Below, piece after piece: positions 7,786-16,986 of a stretch of 64,000 nucleotides of DNA. The stretch is from an uncultured Bacteroidales bacterium (lineage in GTDB: Bacteria; Bacteroidota; Bacteroidia; Bacteroidales; Bacteroidaceae), in the NCBI GenBank assembly GCA_902779085.1, contig CACYZY010000003.1, positions 186,001 through 250,000 on the forward strand, given 5' to 3'. The position numbers and the translations under genes were made by a program. A model generated the notes under the pieces. The model searched no databases. It was not told the origin of the DNA and saw only the letters and a list, made by a program, of their open reading frames with translations. Position 1 is the stretch's first letter. Every line of letters starts with the position of its first letter.

Positions 7786-9183
7786 ATGAAGAAAAGTTTT
7801 CTCTTAGGATTATTACTCAGCACGTGCATCATGGCGCAAGCTGGTGGTTTAATGACTAATACGAATTATCACATCACTTTCGACCGTATGATGGCTCGTG
7901 GTACTTCGTTTGATATCGACGCTATTTTCTCTAACCCTGCAGGTCTGGCATGGGGACACGAAGGTTGGCAGTTGTCTTTCAACTTCCAGAAACCTTGGCA
8001 GTATCGCGACATCAAGCATAATGGAATATTGTATGAAGGCAAGGCATCGGCTCCTATCGTGCCTGCAGTCTTCGCATCTTATAAGAAAGACCGTTGGGCA
8101 ATCTCTACCATGATTGGTATCGTGGGCTCTGGCGGTTTCGTGGAATATAAGAATGGTGTACCGATGTTCAATGCACTTATTGGCAGCACCATCACCCAAT
8201 TAACAGGTGGTTTGTCACAAGCTGTTGGAGGCGCTATTCCTGCTATCACTCCAGACCAGTACAAGTTTGATTCATCCATGAAGGGTAAACAATATATATA
8301 TGGTGGACAGGTGAATTTCACTTATAAGTTTACCGACAACATTGCTGGTGCCGTAGGTTTGCGTGCCAATTACTACGACGGCTACTATCGTGGTCATGTG
8401 ATTGCAGGCAATCATGCTTCCATGGGTACCCTTGCTAAGTTAGAGTTGGATGTTGACCAGAAAGGTTGGGGTTTGACTCCTATCATCAGTTTGAACTTCC
8501 ACAAGGGTCCTCTGACTTTAGCTGCCCGTTATGAATTCCGCACCAAGATCAGTACCAAGAATGATACCAACGTGCTGGATGCGAATCTGAATACTACTGC
8601 CATGGTTACTGAACCTTTGACGCAGCTGGTAATTGGTGGCAAAATTTCTCCAGAGCAGGCTGCAGCCATTGGACAAGGTATCCAGGAAAAGATGGCTGGA
8701 GGTTTTGACGCTTATGTAGCTCCTTACAAGGACGGTGCCCGCACTCGCTACGACATGCCTGCTTTGTTTACTTTTGCTGCTGGTTATGAGTTCACTCCTA
8801 AATTGCGTGCAACGCTGGAGTATCACTTCTTTGACGATAAGAATGCCAAGATGGGCAATGACCGTCAGAAGGAACTGAAACACGGTACTCATGAGGTGTT
8901 GGCAGGTATCGAATATGACATCAACGAGAAGTTTACCATCAGCTGTGGTGGTCAGCGCACAGACTATGGTTTGAGCGATGGTTATGAGCAGGATACTTCA
9001 TTCGCTTGCGACAGCTACAGTGTTGGCTTTGGCGGTGCTTGGAACATCAACAAGAAACTACGTCTGAATGCAGGCTATTTCTGCTCTATCTATTCAGATT
9101 ACGAGAAAGCTGCCAGCTTCGGCACTGAAATCTTCTCAAGGACCAACCATGTAGTTGGTTTGGGTATCGACATCAAGTTCTGA
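7786..9183 (+). CDS. FadL/OmpP1-like outer-membrane transport protein
   Basis: A 465-aa outer-membrane beta-barrel protein of the OmpP1/FadL type, which in characterised members passes hydrophobic compounds across the outer membrane. The start at 7786 gives a proper signal peptide (MKKSFLLGLLLSTCIMAQA). The mature N-terminus contains DIDAIFSNPAGLAWG, like the conserved NPAG element of the family. The rest shows alternating beta-strand patterns and ends in a barrel-like strand (HVVGLGIDIKF) with terminal Phe. It has its own promoter and is followed by a hairpin terminator, so it is monocistronic. The substrate cannot be read from the sequence. Confidence 0.85.
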   Translation: MKKSFLLGLLLSTCIMAQAGGLMTNTNYHITFDRMMARGTSFDIDAIFSNPAGLAWGHEGWQLSFNFQKPWQYRDIKHNGILYEGKASAPIVPAVFASYKKDRWAISTMIGIVGSGGFVEYKNGVPMFNALIGSTITQLTGGLSQAVGGAIPAITPDQYKFDSSMKGKQYIYGGQVNFTYKFTDNIAGAVGLRANYYDGYYRGHVIAGNHASMGTLAKLELDVDQKGWGLTPIISLNFHKGPLTLAARYEFRTKISTKNDTNVLDANLNTTAMVTEPLTQLVIGGKISPEQAAAIGQGIQEKMAGGFDAYVAPYKDGARTRYDMPALFTFAAGYEFTPKLRATLEYHFFDDKNAKMGNDRQKELKHGTHEVLAGIEYDINEKFTISCGGQRTDYGLSDGYEQDTSFACDSYSVGFGGAWNINKKLRLNAGYFCSIYSDYEKAASFGTEIFSRTNHVVGLGIDIKF

Positions 9184-9272
9184 TATTATTAATAGATAAT
9201 GTAAGAAAGTCGGTTCAGGCATTAAGGTTTAACACTATTGTTTCTAAACAATATAATAATTGCTTCAGTTGG

Positions 9273-9316
9273 AAGTGGCTGTCGTCCAAGCGTGGAAATT
9301 GGCAGCCACTTTTTTT
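9273..9316 (+). terminator. Terminator after the FadL-like gene
   Basis: AAGTGGCTG (9273-9281) pairs with CAGCCACTT (9303-9311), followed by a T-run to 9316. Confidence 0.75.
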
Positions 9317-9463
9317 GCTACCTATTGACAACAAAAAAAGCCCGAATGGAAGTTTTTCCAAACGAGCCTTGTTTCTTCAAGCAAGACATATATGCCCTGC
9401 TTCTTTTTTGTTGTAATCAGTCCTCAATTGTTTGTAAACATTCAGCTTACTTGCTCTGAAAAG

Positions 9464-9994
9464 TCATGAATGACGTTCATTCAAATAAGATGAAAGCTCT
9501 GCAACCGAGATGTTTTTGGCAATAATCATACCATTTTCATCCAGTAGATAGTTAGTAAAGCCCTTCTTCAGGTTATAGTCCTTGAAGATGCTGGACTTAA
9601 CACCTTCTGTTTCAACAAAACAGCCGGCACCAACTATACCGTCCTTACGAACTGTTTCACGGAAAATCGACGCATAGTCGTCGAAAGACACGGAAACGAA
9701 CTTTACACGATGCTGGGCATTCTCATCATCGAGCAATGCACGGTTCAATTCTATATTTCGCATGCGCGATGCTGCATCATAAGAAGCCCAGAAATTAACC
9801 AGTACATAGTTGCCATGCAACGCAGAAAGGCGGCTATGTACCGAATCTGCTACATCGGAGGCGTCGTCACTCATCACAAAATCAGGCGCATATTCTCCAA
9901 TGCTGAGACCTTCAACTGGTCTGTCTTTCTCAATAAATGATGTCAAGGAACTAATCAATATTACAACAAAAAACCAATTTACATAATACCTCAT
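9464..9994 (-). CDS. TlpA/AhpC-like thioredoxin-fold protein lacking the CxxC
   Basis: About 176 aa from the methionine at 9994 (MRYYVNWFF), with an N-terminal hydrophobic anchor or signal. The body looks like a TlpA/thiol-disulfide family domain: GEYAPDF near the start, YVLVNFWASYDAASR where the family normally has FWATWCGPC, VKFVSVSFDD, and a C-terminal NYLLDENGMIIAKN. The redox cysteines are therefore missing; only one Cys remains in the mature part (AGCFVE). It may be a chaperone-like or binding relative rather than an oxidoreductase. It is divergent from the DEAD-box gene and has no operon partner in view. Confidence 0.75.
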   Translation of the reverse strand: MRYYVNWFFVVILISSLTSFIEKDRPVEGLSIGEYAPDFVMSDDASDVADSVHSRLSALHGNYVLVNFWASYDAASRMRNIELNRALLDDENAQHRVKFVSVSFDDYASIFRETVRKDGIVGAGCFVETEGVKSSIFKDYNLKKGFTNYLLDENGMIIAKNISVAELSSYLNERHS

Positions 9995-10182
9995 GTAATC
10001 CGTTTTAGTTAATACTGAAGTAAGATTCAACGACCGTAGCCGTTCATTCTTATCATGATTTCCTCACGAAATCAGGTGCAAAGTAAAGGATAATTCTTAC
10101 AACTGCCAAAAAATATGCTAAAAAACATGTTATTTGAGCCGTTTTTTTTATCTTATTTAGCGAATGGGGCTGAAATTTTACC

Positions 10183-10190
10183 TAATTTTG
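10183..10190 (+). promoter_or_regulatory. -7 box for the DEAD-box helicase gene
   Basis: TAATTTTG matches TAnnTTTG, 22 bases before the ATG at 10213. No clear -33 box is visible. Confidence 0.45.
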
Positions 10191-10212
10191 CAGCCGAAAA
10201 ATAGGTAAAGAG

Positions 10213-11433
10213 ATGAAATTCGAGGATCTAGACTTACATGATGATGTGCTTGACGCACTTTGGGATATGCACTTCGAGGACTGTACTCCCATACAGGAGC
10301 AAGCCATTCCCGTATTGCTGGAAGGGTGTGACTTGATTGGCGTGGCGCAGACAGGTACTGGAAAGACTGCGGCATATTTGTTGCCAGTACTAGACAAACT
10401 GGCTACAGGTAACCTGCCTAAAGATGCCGTACACTGCATCATCATGGCTCCTACCCGTGAATTGGCGCAGCAAATAGACCAGCAGATGCAGGGCTTCTCC
10501 TATTATATAGATAATGTGAGCAGTGTGCCTATTTACGGCGGTGGCGACGGTGTGGCCTTCGAACAGCAGAAACGTGGTCTGACAATGGGTGCAGATGTGG
10601 TGATTGCCACTCCAGGAAGACTGCTGGCGCACTTGAGCTTGGGATATGTCGATCTCTCTAAAGTGAGTTTCTTTATCCTTGACGAGGCAGACCGTATGCT
10701 CGACATGGGTTTCTATGATGACATCATGCAGATTGTGAGCTTCTTGCCCAAATACCGTCAAACCATCATGTTTTCGGCTACGATGCCAGAAAAGATTCAG
10801 TTGCTGGCAAAGAAAATCCTTAATGACCCTGTGGAAGTAAAGATTGCCGTATCTAAGCCTGCTGAGAAAATCATCCAAGCTGCCTATATCTGTCATGAAC
10901 CTCAGAAACTGGGCATCATACGCAGTCTGTTCAATGATACGAAGCCTGAAAGAGTGATTATCTTCGCCTCCAAGAAAGTGAAGGTGAAAGAACTGGCTAA
11001 TGCACTGAGACAAAAGGGACTGAATGCCGATGCCATGCACTCGGATTTAGAGCAATCTCAACGTGATGATGTGATGTACCGTTTCAAGGCGGGAAAGATT
11101 GATATACTGGTGGCTACAGACATCCTTTCAAGGGGTATTGACGTTGATGATATACGCTTGGTAGTAAACTACGACGTGCCTTTCGACTGTGAGGACTATG
11201 TGCATCGTGTGGGACGTACTGCTCGTGCCAACAACGACGGTCTTGCCATTACATTCGTCAGTGACGATCAGCAGACAGAATTCGGGAAAATTGAGGATTT
11301 CATCGGAAGAACCATCTATAAGATTCCTGTTCCTGCAGAATTAGGCGAGACTCCTGCCTACAATCCCAAGAAGAAAAAAACGCACCCAACAGGCACGTCA
11401 AGAAACAAATCCAAGAAAAAAGCAATAGTTTAA
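10213..11433 (+). CDS. DEAD-box ATP-dependent RNA helicase
   Basis: A 406-aa RNA helicase, RhlE-like in size, that should unwind structured RNA in ribosome assembly or mRNA decay. The motifs appear in order: Q motif region (DCTPIQEQAIP), motif I AQTGTGKT, Ia PTRELAQQ, Ib TPGRLL, motif II DEAD (DEADRMLDMGF), motif III SAT, motif V (ATDILSRGIDVDD) and motif VI HRVGRTAR. The C-terminal tail is short and lysine-rich (PKKKKTHPTG, NKSKKKA), typical of an RNA-binding tail. It is followed by a terminator, so it is probably monocistronic. Confidence 0.95.
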   Translation: MKFEDLDLHDDVLDALWDMHFEDCTPIQEQAIPVLLEGCDLIGVAQTGTGKTAAYLLPVLDKLATGNLPKDAVHCIIMAPTRELAQQIDQQMQGFSYYIDNVSSVPIYGGGDGVAFEQQKRGLTMGADVVIATPGRLLAHLSLGYVDLSKVSFFILDEADRMLDMGFYDDIMQIVSFLPKYRQTIMFSATMPEKIQLLAKKILNDPVEVKIAVSKPAEKIIQAAYICHEPQKLGIIRSLFNDTKPERVIIFASKKVKVKELANALRQKGLNADAMHSDLEQSQRDDVMYRFKAGKIDILVATDILSRGIDVDDIRLVVNYDVPFDCEDYVHRVGRTARANNDGLAITFVSDDQQTEFGKIEDFIGRTIYKIPVPAELGETPAYNPKKKKTHPTGTSRNKSKKKAIV

Positions 11434-11456
11434 GTAATAAAGAATAACCTTTTGAG

Positions 11457-11486
11457 AGTCAGATTACAAACAATCTGACTTTTTTA
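11457..11486 (+). terminator. Terminator after the DEAD-box gene
   Basis: AGTCAGATT (11457-11465) and AATCTGACT (11472-11480) form a perfect 9-bp stem followed by a T-run. Confidence 0.85.
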
Positions 11487-11494
11487 TTATCATG

Positions 11495-12292
11495 CTATTC
11501 TGTCACAATCTGAAGGGTACCCTGAGGAGAAATAACCAGCTCGAAAACTTGTGAAGCAGCACTCTCAGGAACCGTCAGCATGGCACGATAATGATAGCCA
11601 GCATCATCGACAGCCACAAAGTCCATATCCGACAATATAGAAGCAGACAACTCCCCTGCATCCACATAGTCGTTGAACAGCTGCTTATTAATATCCTTGC
11701 CATACAATTCATTTGCTCCATTGTATACGCAGATATGGATGATATTGTCATAGTAAACATTCTCTACCCCTATGCCGTTTTCATCAAACAATGTACGAAC
11801 CACCTTATAATGAGTAGGATTGATGAACACATAACCACGATAACGGACATCATTATACACGATAATACTGTCTTTCTCGACGTATTGCTGAATAACACTA
11901 TTGTCCTGAGCAGGTTCTTGTTCGTGATTAAAGGCCAAATGATCTTCTTCGTAATCTGAACGGTGCAACTTCATCAGTTCATCAGTAGCAGTAGTGAACC
12001 AAAACGTGTTTTCTCCCTGTCGCTCAATCTTATATGAGATGGTATCAACACCCATCAAATAGATTGAGTCTAGTATAATCTTAAAATAAAGAGGAGTAGC
12101 ATTAGGGTCGGAATAATGCAATGTATCGCCAACAACCAGTAATACAGGCATTTCAGAGTCATCATCCACCCAAATGCCTTGTAGCAGTTCCTTGGCAACT
12201 TTGTCTTCTGACATTCGTTGTAAACGGCTACCTTCCTGACAGGCAGCAAGCACAACAAAACAAATGAGACATATATATTTAAACGACCTCAT
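11495..12292 (-). CDS. Hypothetical lipoprotein, DUF4738-like
   Basis: A 265-aa protein with a lipoprotein signal (hydrophobic run then VVLAAC, likely lipidated at Cys19). The mature part is rich in Asp, Glu and Tyr and reads as alternating beta strands, for example LLQGIWVDDDSEMPVLLV and DSIIVYNDVRYRGYVFIN. I think it matches the Bacteroidales DUF4738 family, from memory only. The function is unknown. It is convergent with the helicase gene and divergent from the HU/SPOR gene. Confidence 0.7.
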   Translation of the reverse strand: MRSFKYICLICFVVLAACQEGSRLQRMSEDKVAKELLQGIWVDDDSEMPVLLVVGDTLHYSDPNATPLYFKIILDSIYLMGVDTISYKIERQGENTFWFTTATDELMKLHRSDYEEDHLAFNHEQEPAQDNSVIQQYVEKDSIIVYNDVRYRGYVFINPTHYKVVRTLFDENGIGVENVYYDNIIHICVYNGANELYGKDINKQLFNDYVDAGELSASILSDMDFVAVDDAGYHYRAMLTVPESAASQVFELVISPQGTLQIVTE

Positions 12293-12335
12293 TCAACTAT
12301 ATCTTAAAATAAACTCCACAAATTTAATCTTTTTT

Positions 12336-12367
12336 TTTGAGAGTATGAAATGTTTTTCGTAACTTCG
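12336..12367 (+). promoter_or_regulatory. Promoter of the HU/SPOR gene
   Basis: TTTG (12336-12339), 20 bases, then TAACTTCG (12360-12367). It overlaps an earlier in-frame ATG at 12350, which supports the start at 12377 and implies a very short leader. Confidence 0.6.
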
Positions 12368-12376
12368 CAACAAAAT

Positions 12377-13435
12377 ATGAATGAATTAGCTCGGCATATA
12401 GCATCGTTATTACTGGAGAATGATTGTGTAATCGTTCCAGATTTTGGCGGTTTCATCGCTCATTACGATCCTGCACAGCAAGTAAATGAAGATTCCGTTT
12501 TCTTGCCGCCAATGCGTGTAATAGGCTTTAATCCCCAGCTTCGCATTAACGATGGATTGTTGGCTCAATCCTATATGTCTGTTTATGGTTCTTCATTCCC
12601 AGATGCCGTAAAAAAGATACAGCAGCAGTCGGAAGAAATGATTTCTTCTATTCATGAGACTGGATATATTGAGTTGAACGATGTTGGCGAGCTGCGTTTC
12701 AACATTCACGGCAAATATGAGTTTACTCCTTTTGACTATCGTTTAGCTACACCCGATTTATATGGTCTGGACAGTTTCCAAATGAAAGAATTGAAGGATT
12801 TACAAGCTGAACAGGAAAAAGTTGCCGAATACATTCAGATAGATACTCCTGTGAAGCAACCAACTCCTGAACAGATTCCAGAACCTGTTACAATTCAGGA
12901 AGCTAACACTCAAGAAGAAGGTGAAACGAAAGTACAGCAAGAGCCTAAGGAGGTGGATTTCAACAAGTATTGGCGCAATGTGGCAGCTGCAGCAGCCATT
13001 ATCATCCTTTTGATTGGTTCTTTCTTCATTTATCAGCCTGTTGAAAAAGTTGACACCTATAACGCTGAAGCAAGTGTTCTTCCAAGAGAAATAATTAAGG
13101 AATCACTAGGCATCAGTTCCATTGTTACCCATCAGCCTGCTACCACGTTAGCTGCTAAAGATGCTCAGGAAGAAGTTGCAGCATCAGCTACAAGCACGGC
13201 AAATGTAGAGAAACGGTATAATGTGATTGTGGCCAGTATGGGAAATGCGGAATTGGCAGAAAAAGAAGCTCAGCGCCTTATACAAATGGGGTATTCTCAT
13301 GCAAAGCCTATCATTGGTGATGGAAAAGCTCGTGTATGTGTAGAATCATTCGAAAGCGAGACTGAAGCATATCGTGCCATACAAGAGTTCAAGGCAAATG
13401 GACAATTTGACGCAGCATGGGTTCTTAAAAAATAA
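12377..13435 (+). CDS. HU-CCDC81 and SPOR domain protein
   Basis: About 352 aa from the ATG at 12377. Residues 1-130 contain two bacterial CCDC81-like HU-fold domains (IVPDFGGFIAHYDPA; YIELNDVGELRFNIHG). A Pro/Glu/Gln-rich linker follows, then one transmembrane helix (AAAAAIIILLIGSFFIY, about 200-217). A second linker leads to a C-terminal SPOR domain (YNVIVASMGNAELAEKEA to AAWVLKK), which in known proteins binds denuded peptidoglycan at division sites. The layout suggests a bitopic protein with a cytoplasmic HU-like head and a periplasmic SPOR tail, common in Bacteroidetes and probably linked to cell division. The role is inference. Confidence 0.85.
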   Translation: MNELARHIASLLLENDCVIVPDFGGFIAHYDPAQQVNEDSVFLPPMRVIGFNPQLRINDGLLAQSYMSVYGSSFPDAVKKIQQQSEEMISSIHETGYIELNDVGELRFNIHGKYEFTPFDYRLATPDLYGLDSFQMKELKDLQAEQEKVAEYIQIDTPVKQPTPEQIPEPVTIQEANTQEEGETKVQQEPKEVDFNKYWRNVAAAAAIIILLIGSFFIYQPVEKVDTYNAEASVLPREIIKESLGISSIVTHQPATTLAAKDAQEEVAASATSTANVEKRYNVIVASMGNAELAEKEAQRLIQMGYSHAKPIIGDGKARVCVESFESETEAYRAIQEFKANGQFDAAWVLKK

Positions 13436-13601
13436 ACACTTATTCCCTGTTTTATTCTTGCATCATCTATCGCTAATAGACTTATTTTCTACAAAATAAG
13501 TATTATTGTTCATAATTTCACTCTAAAAAGGATATCAATTCTTAAATATGTTGTTATTCAACATGTTTTGACGTTTTCACTGTTAAAAAGATTATATTTT
13601 T

Positions 13602-13632
13602 TTTGTATAATAGATTAATATTGTTATTTTTG
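13602..13632 (+). promoter_or_regulatory. Promoter of the XRE regulator gene
   Basis: TTTG (13602-13605), 19 bases, TATTTTTG (13625-13632), 29 bases before the ATG at 13662. Confidence 0.7.
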
Positions 13633-13661
13633 TGAAATCAAAAACTTAAAATTAATATGTT

Positions 13662-13997
13662 ATGCTCAACGTCGATAAATTTTTAAAGCAGAACGGGATG
13701 AACAAGAGTCAATTGGCAAAGAAAGCTGGTTTGAAGCAAGCTAACTTATATGCAGGACTCCGCAATCCCACTCTCCAGACTATCAAGAAGATTGCCAACG
13801 CACTGAATATTTCACCAGCAGAATTGTTGGCTGCGCAGGAAACAGAGGGGGTAAAAGGAAGAAAAGGAAAGTATTCAAGAGTCAAGCTAAACGCCATCAT
13901 TCTTTGCAATGGAGACCACTACGAGCCATCCACTCTGCAAGAGTTGACAAATGTTTGCAAGACTTTGAAAGAGAAATTCGGAGAGATCAACGACTAA
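13662..13997 (+). CDS. XRE-family helix-turn-helix regulator
   Basis: A 111-aa protein. Residues 1-60 form a Cro/C1-type HTH: MNKSQLAKKAGLKQANLYAG is the recognition-helix region and LNISPAELL closes the fold. A basic linker (KGRKGKYSRVK) leads to a short C-terminal part (ILCNGDHYEPSTLQELTNV) of unknown role. It stands alone with its own promoter. Its 3' end overlaps that of the convergent MATE gene by four bases, leaving no room for a terminator between them. The target genes are unknown. Confidence 0.85.
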   Translation: MLNVDKFLKQNGMNKSQLAKKAGLKQANLYAGLRNPTLQTIKKIANALNISPAELLAAQETEGVKGRKGKYSRVKLNAIILCNGDHYEPSTLQELTNVCKTLKEKFGEIND

Positions 13998-15328
13998 TTC
14001 AATTCCCGTAACACACTGCCACAAAGTGGTATAGCTAACAAGAATGAAAGCAGGTCGGCAACGGCCTGCGTAGCTTCTACTCCCTGAATGCCAAACAATC
14101 GGGGCATAATAAGAATTGCAGGTATGAAGAAGATCCCTTGACGGGCTGCGGACAAGATGCTAGCCCTTATGGGTTTACGTATGGTCTGCATCATCATATT
14201 ACTATACATCACTATAGCGCCCAAAGGATAAGTAAGTAACTGCCATCTAAAAGCAGCAGCTCCTACGACAATCACATCTGCATCATCACGGAACAGTGCT
14301 ACAACTTCTTCTGCATAAATATATCCAAATACGGCCACTACAGTAAGGAAAGCTGTTCCAATCTTCACGCAGAACCAGAATCCCTCTTTTACTCGTGCAT
14401 AAAGCTTTGCTCCATAGCTAAACCCACATAAAGGCTGAAGACCTTGTCCATATCCTATAAGCACAGAATTGATAAAGAAAGACATACGATTAACAATCGA
14501 CATACCTGCAATACCAGCATCTCCACCCCATGTACCTGCGGCATAATTAAGCAAAATGGTTGAAATGCTGCCTAAAGCCTGACGTGTCAATGACGGAGCA
14601 CCACCACTGATAATTTCATTCACATAATACCATGAGGGCGTGAATTCGCTAAGATGAATCCTCAAATTGCCTCCCCTGTGGGTTTGTATCAACTGAATGA
14701 TAAAAGCAATCATCTGAGCTACAGCAGTAGCCAAAGCAGCACCGCTAACACCCATATCAAACACAAAGATAAAGAGAGGATCGAGCAATACATTCAAAAC
14801 GGCGCCACTAACAATGCCTACCATTGCATAGGAAGCATTGCCTTGCAAACGCATTTGGTTATTGAGCGTTATCTGTCCTGCCATAAAGGGACCACCGCAA
14901 AGGATGATAGACAAATACTGCTTGGTATAAGGCAATACAGTAGGCGTAGATCCTAATGCCAGCGATATTGGTTCCAAGAACAATAGCCCTACGACAGCAA
15001 GCAAAGAGGCAAACAATACAGAATAGACAAAACCTGTTGCAGCCATTTTTGAAGCAGCCTCACGATTCTTAGCACCTAATTGACGTGAAATATAATTGCC
15101 AGAACCATGTCCAAAAAAGAAACCAACAGCCTGGATGATAAACATTACTGAGAACACAACTCCAACAGCTGCTGTTGATTGGGTGTCAATCTGCCCAACA
15201 AAGAAAGTATCGGCAATGTTATAAAAGCTGGTTACCAGCATACTGATGATGGTAGGTACTGCCAATGTACTAATAACACGAGGCACACTACCTGTGGTCA
15301 GCATTTTGTATCTGTCTTGTGATTTCAT
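13994..15328 (-). CDS. MATE-family multidrug/sodium antiporter
   Basis: A 444-aa inner-membrane protein with about 12 hydrophobic helices. It resembles the NorM/DinF group of MATE exporters, with the typical early segments ISTLAVPTIISMLVTSFY and DTFFVGQI. MATE pumps expel cationic drugs or metabolites using Na+ or H+. It lies 16 bases downstream of the ABC ATPase gene on the same strand, so the two are probably co-transcribed. The substrate is unknown. Confidence 0.92.
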   Translation of the reverse strand: MKSQDRYKMLTTGSVPRVISTLAVPTIISMLVTSFYNIADTFFVGQIDTQSTAAVGVVFSVMFIIQAVGFFFGHGSGNYISRQLGAKNREAASKMAATGFVYSVLFASLLAVVGLLFLEPISLALGSTPTVLPYTKQYLSIILCGGPFMAGQITLNNQMRLQGNASYAMVGIVSGAVLNVLLDPLFIFVFDMGVSGAALATAVAQMIAFIIQLIQTHRGGNLRIHLSEFTPSWYYVNEIISGGAPSLTRQALGSISTILLNYAAGTWGGDAGIAGMSIVNRMSFFINSVLIGYGQGLQPLCGFSYGAKLYARVKEGFWFCVKIGTAFLTVVAVFGYIYAEEVVALFRDDADVIVVGAAAFRWQLLTYPLGAIVMYSNMMMQTIRKPIRASILSAARQGIFFIPAILIMPRLFGIQGVEATQAVADLLSFLLAIPLCGSVLRELN

Positions 15329-15344
15329 TATTTGTGGCGTGTGT

Positions 15345-16331
15345 TTATTTCAACTCATTCAGCAAATCAGCTATTGTCATACATTCTGTAGTTTTGTCTG
15401 ATTGATGTAAGATATAACGGTCTGAACATATCTCTATAAAATCTTCATCTTCTACTTTATCATTTCCTTGTATTCCTATCCTTTTCAACGCTTTAGATAC
15501 CATCATAAATCTCACGCCCTCACCTTTAAGACGTATCTTTCTCGTGTAATCATTTTCAACTCTAAACAACCCTGTTTCTAGGTCAAATACGATTCCTTTA
15601 CGGGCAAAATAACTTCCCAAACTGCCATCAAGCGAAAGGTCTTCAGGAGCTCCTATCCTCACCCCTTGTTGTTTGTCCATCAACCATAACTTATCTGCTA
15701 TTTGCAACGCTAATTCCAAATCATGAGTGGACAGGAAGATAGTCTTGTCGGTTTCCCTACTTAGCTTAAACAACAACTGCATCATTTCCACCTTGCTTGG
15801 ATAATCCAGAAAAGCAGTTGGTTCATCCAAGTATATAACAGGCGTTTCTTGAGCTAATGCCTTAGCTATCATCACCTTCTGGCGCTCACCATCGCTAAGT
15901 GTCTGAATCATTCTTCCTTGCAAGTTGTCTATGCCTACCAAATGAATAGCATGATTTACTACCTCTTTATCTTCCTTGGAGAGAGTACCCCAGAATCCGG
16001 TATAAGGACTTCTTCCCAGGCCAACCAATTCGTCAACTGTCATGTTGCGTATATCTGGCTTTTCCGTCAGCACCACGCTGATGACATGAGACAATTGTTT
16101 GTCGTTGAATTCGCTGATTTCCTTGCCTTCAATGAATATTTCTCCATCTAATTTAGGTTGGAAAGCCGACAAGGTACGCAAGAGTGTACTCTTTCCTACT
16201 CCATTTGCGCCCAAGAGACAGGTAAGCTCGCCACTAAAAATAGTGGCAGTAATGTTCTTCGCCACCACTTTCACGTCGTTTTTTCCAACGTATCCTATGG
16301 ATAAATTCTGTATCTTGATTGTTTCCTTCAT
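15345..16331 (-). CDS. FecE/BtuD-type ABC transporter ATPase with C-terminal extension
   Basis: A 328-aa ATPase of iron-siderophore, haem or cobalamin importers. It has Walker A GANGVGKST, a Q-loop region (VVLTEKPDIRN), signature LSDGERQ (Asp in place of the second-position Gly of LSGGQ), Walker B VIYLDEPTAFLDY and the H-loop STHD. It is about 70 residues longer than the usual 255-260; the extra part (FDLETGLFRVENDY to the end) has no motif I know. No permease or binding-protein gene is adjacent, so partners must be encoded elsewhere. It lies first in a pair with the MATE gene. Confidence 0.88.
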   Translation of the reverse strand: MKETIKIQNLSIGYVGKNDVKVVAKNITATIFSGELTCLLGANGVGKSTLLRTLSAFQPKLDGEIFIEGKEISEFNDKQLSHVISVVLTEKPDIRNMTVDELVGLGRSPYTGFWGTLSKEDKEVVNHAIHLVGIDNLQGRMIQTLSDGERQKVMIAKALAQETPVIYLDEPTAFLDYPSKVEMMQLLFKLSRETDKTIFLSTHDLELALQIADKLWLMDKQQGVRIGAPEDLSLDGSLGSYFARKGIVFDLETGLFRVENDYTRKIRLKGEGVRFMMVSKALKRIGIQGNDKVEDEDFIEICSDRYILHQSDKTTECMTIADLLNELK

Positions 16332-16489
16332 ACGTTTTGCTCTGAATTAAGCATACAAAATTCGCTAAAAAACGTAAGATATACAAATTTATTCATAACT
16401 TTAGCTTCGCAGAACTAACTGTTGTTCTTAAAAACTCAAATTAATTTGGCTTTTCTCTCACATATTCTCTTTTTTACAAAATATATTCG

Positions 16490-16497
16490 TACCTTTG
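16490..16497 (+). promoter_or_regulatory. -7 box of the DUF1573-OPT-DUF1460 operon
   Basis: TACCTTTG, a consensus Bacteroidetes -7 box, lies 82 bases before the DUF1573 ATG. The -33 region is not convincing. Confidence 0.5.
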
Positions 16498-16579
16498 CCA
16501 CAGTAATAGCTATCAAAAAGCGTTATATAGTTAAACAAACTCGTTAAACAGAAAAAAACAAACTAAAAGTAATATAGAA

Positions 16580-16972
16580 ATGAAAAAAATCATGTTAGTA
16601 TTAGCGATGCTGTCACTTTGCATCGGTTACGCAGTTGCACAAAATCAAGCTGACATCAAGTTTGACAAGACTGAACATAATTTTGGTGCCTTCTCTCAAG
16701 ATAAGGGCACGGTAAGTACTGTATTTACCTTCACTAATGTAGGTACTGCTCCGTTAGTGATACACCAAGCTGTAGCTTCTTGCGGTTGCACAGTCCCTGA
16801 ATACAGTCAGGAAGCTGTGATGCCTGGAAAGACTGGTTCTATCAAGGTTACTTATGATGCACGCGACAAATATCCAGGTCATTTCAAAAAATCAGTAACC
16901 ATTCGCACCAATGCAAAGACTGAAACCGTAAGGCTTTTCATTGAGGGCGAAGTACTGGCTAGTGCAAAATAA
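16580..16972 (+). CDS. Periplasmic DUF1573 protein
   Basis: A 130-aa protein with a signal peptide (MKKIMLVLAMLSLCIGYAVA, then Q). The mature part is a single DUF1573/HYDIN-like beta-sandwich: FDKTEHNFGAFSQDKG, FTFTNVGTAPLVI, SCGCTVPEYS and PGKTGSIKVTYDA. The SCGCT pair of cysteines is conserved in the family. Its function is unknown. It is the first gene of an apparent three-gene operon with the OPT transporter 14 bases downstream. Confidence 0.9.
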   Translation: MKKIMLVLAMLSLCIGYAVAQNQADIKFDKTEHNFGAFSQDKGTVSTVFTFTNVGTAPLVIHQAVASCGCTVPEYSQEAVMPGKTGSIKVTYDARDKYPGHFKKSVTIRTNAKTETVRLFIEGEVLASAK

Positions 16973-16986
16973 GAGATATTAATAAA

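Noticed and set aside
12350-12376. Upstream ATG as the start of the HU/SPOR gene
   Set aside because: It would place the -7 box TAACTTCG inside the coding region; the ATG at 12377 matches the family start.
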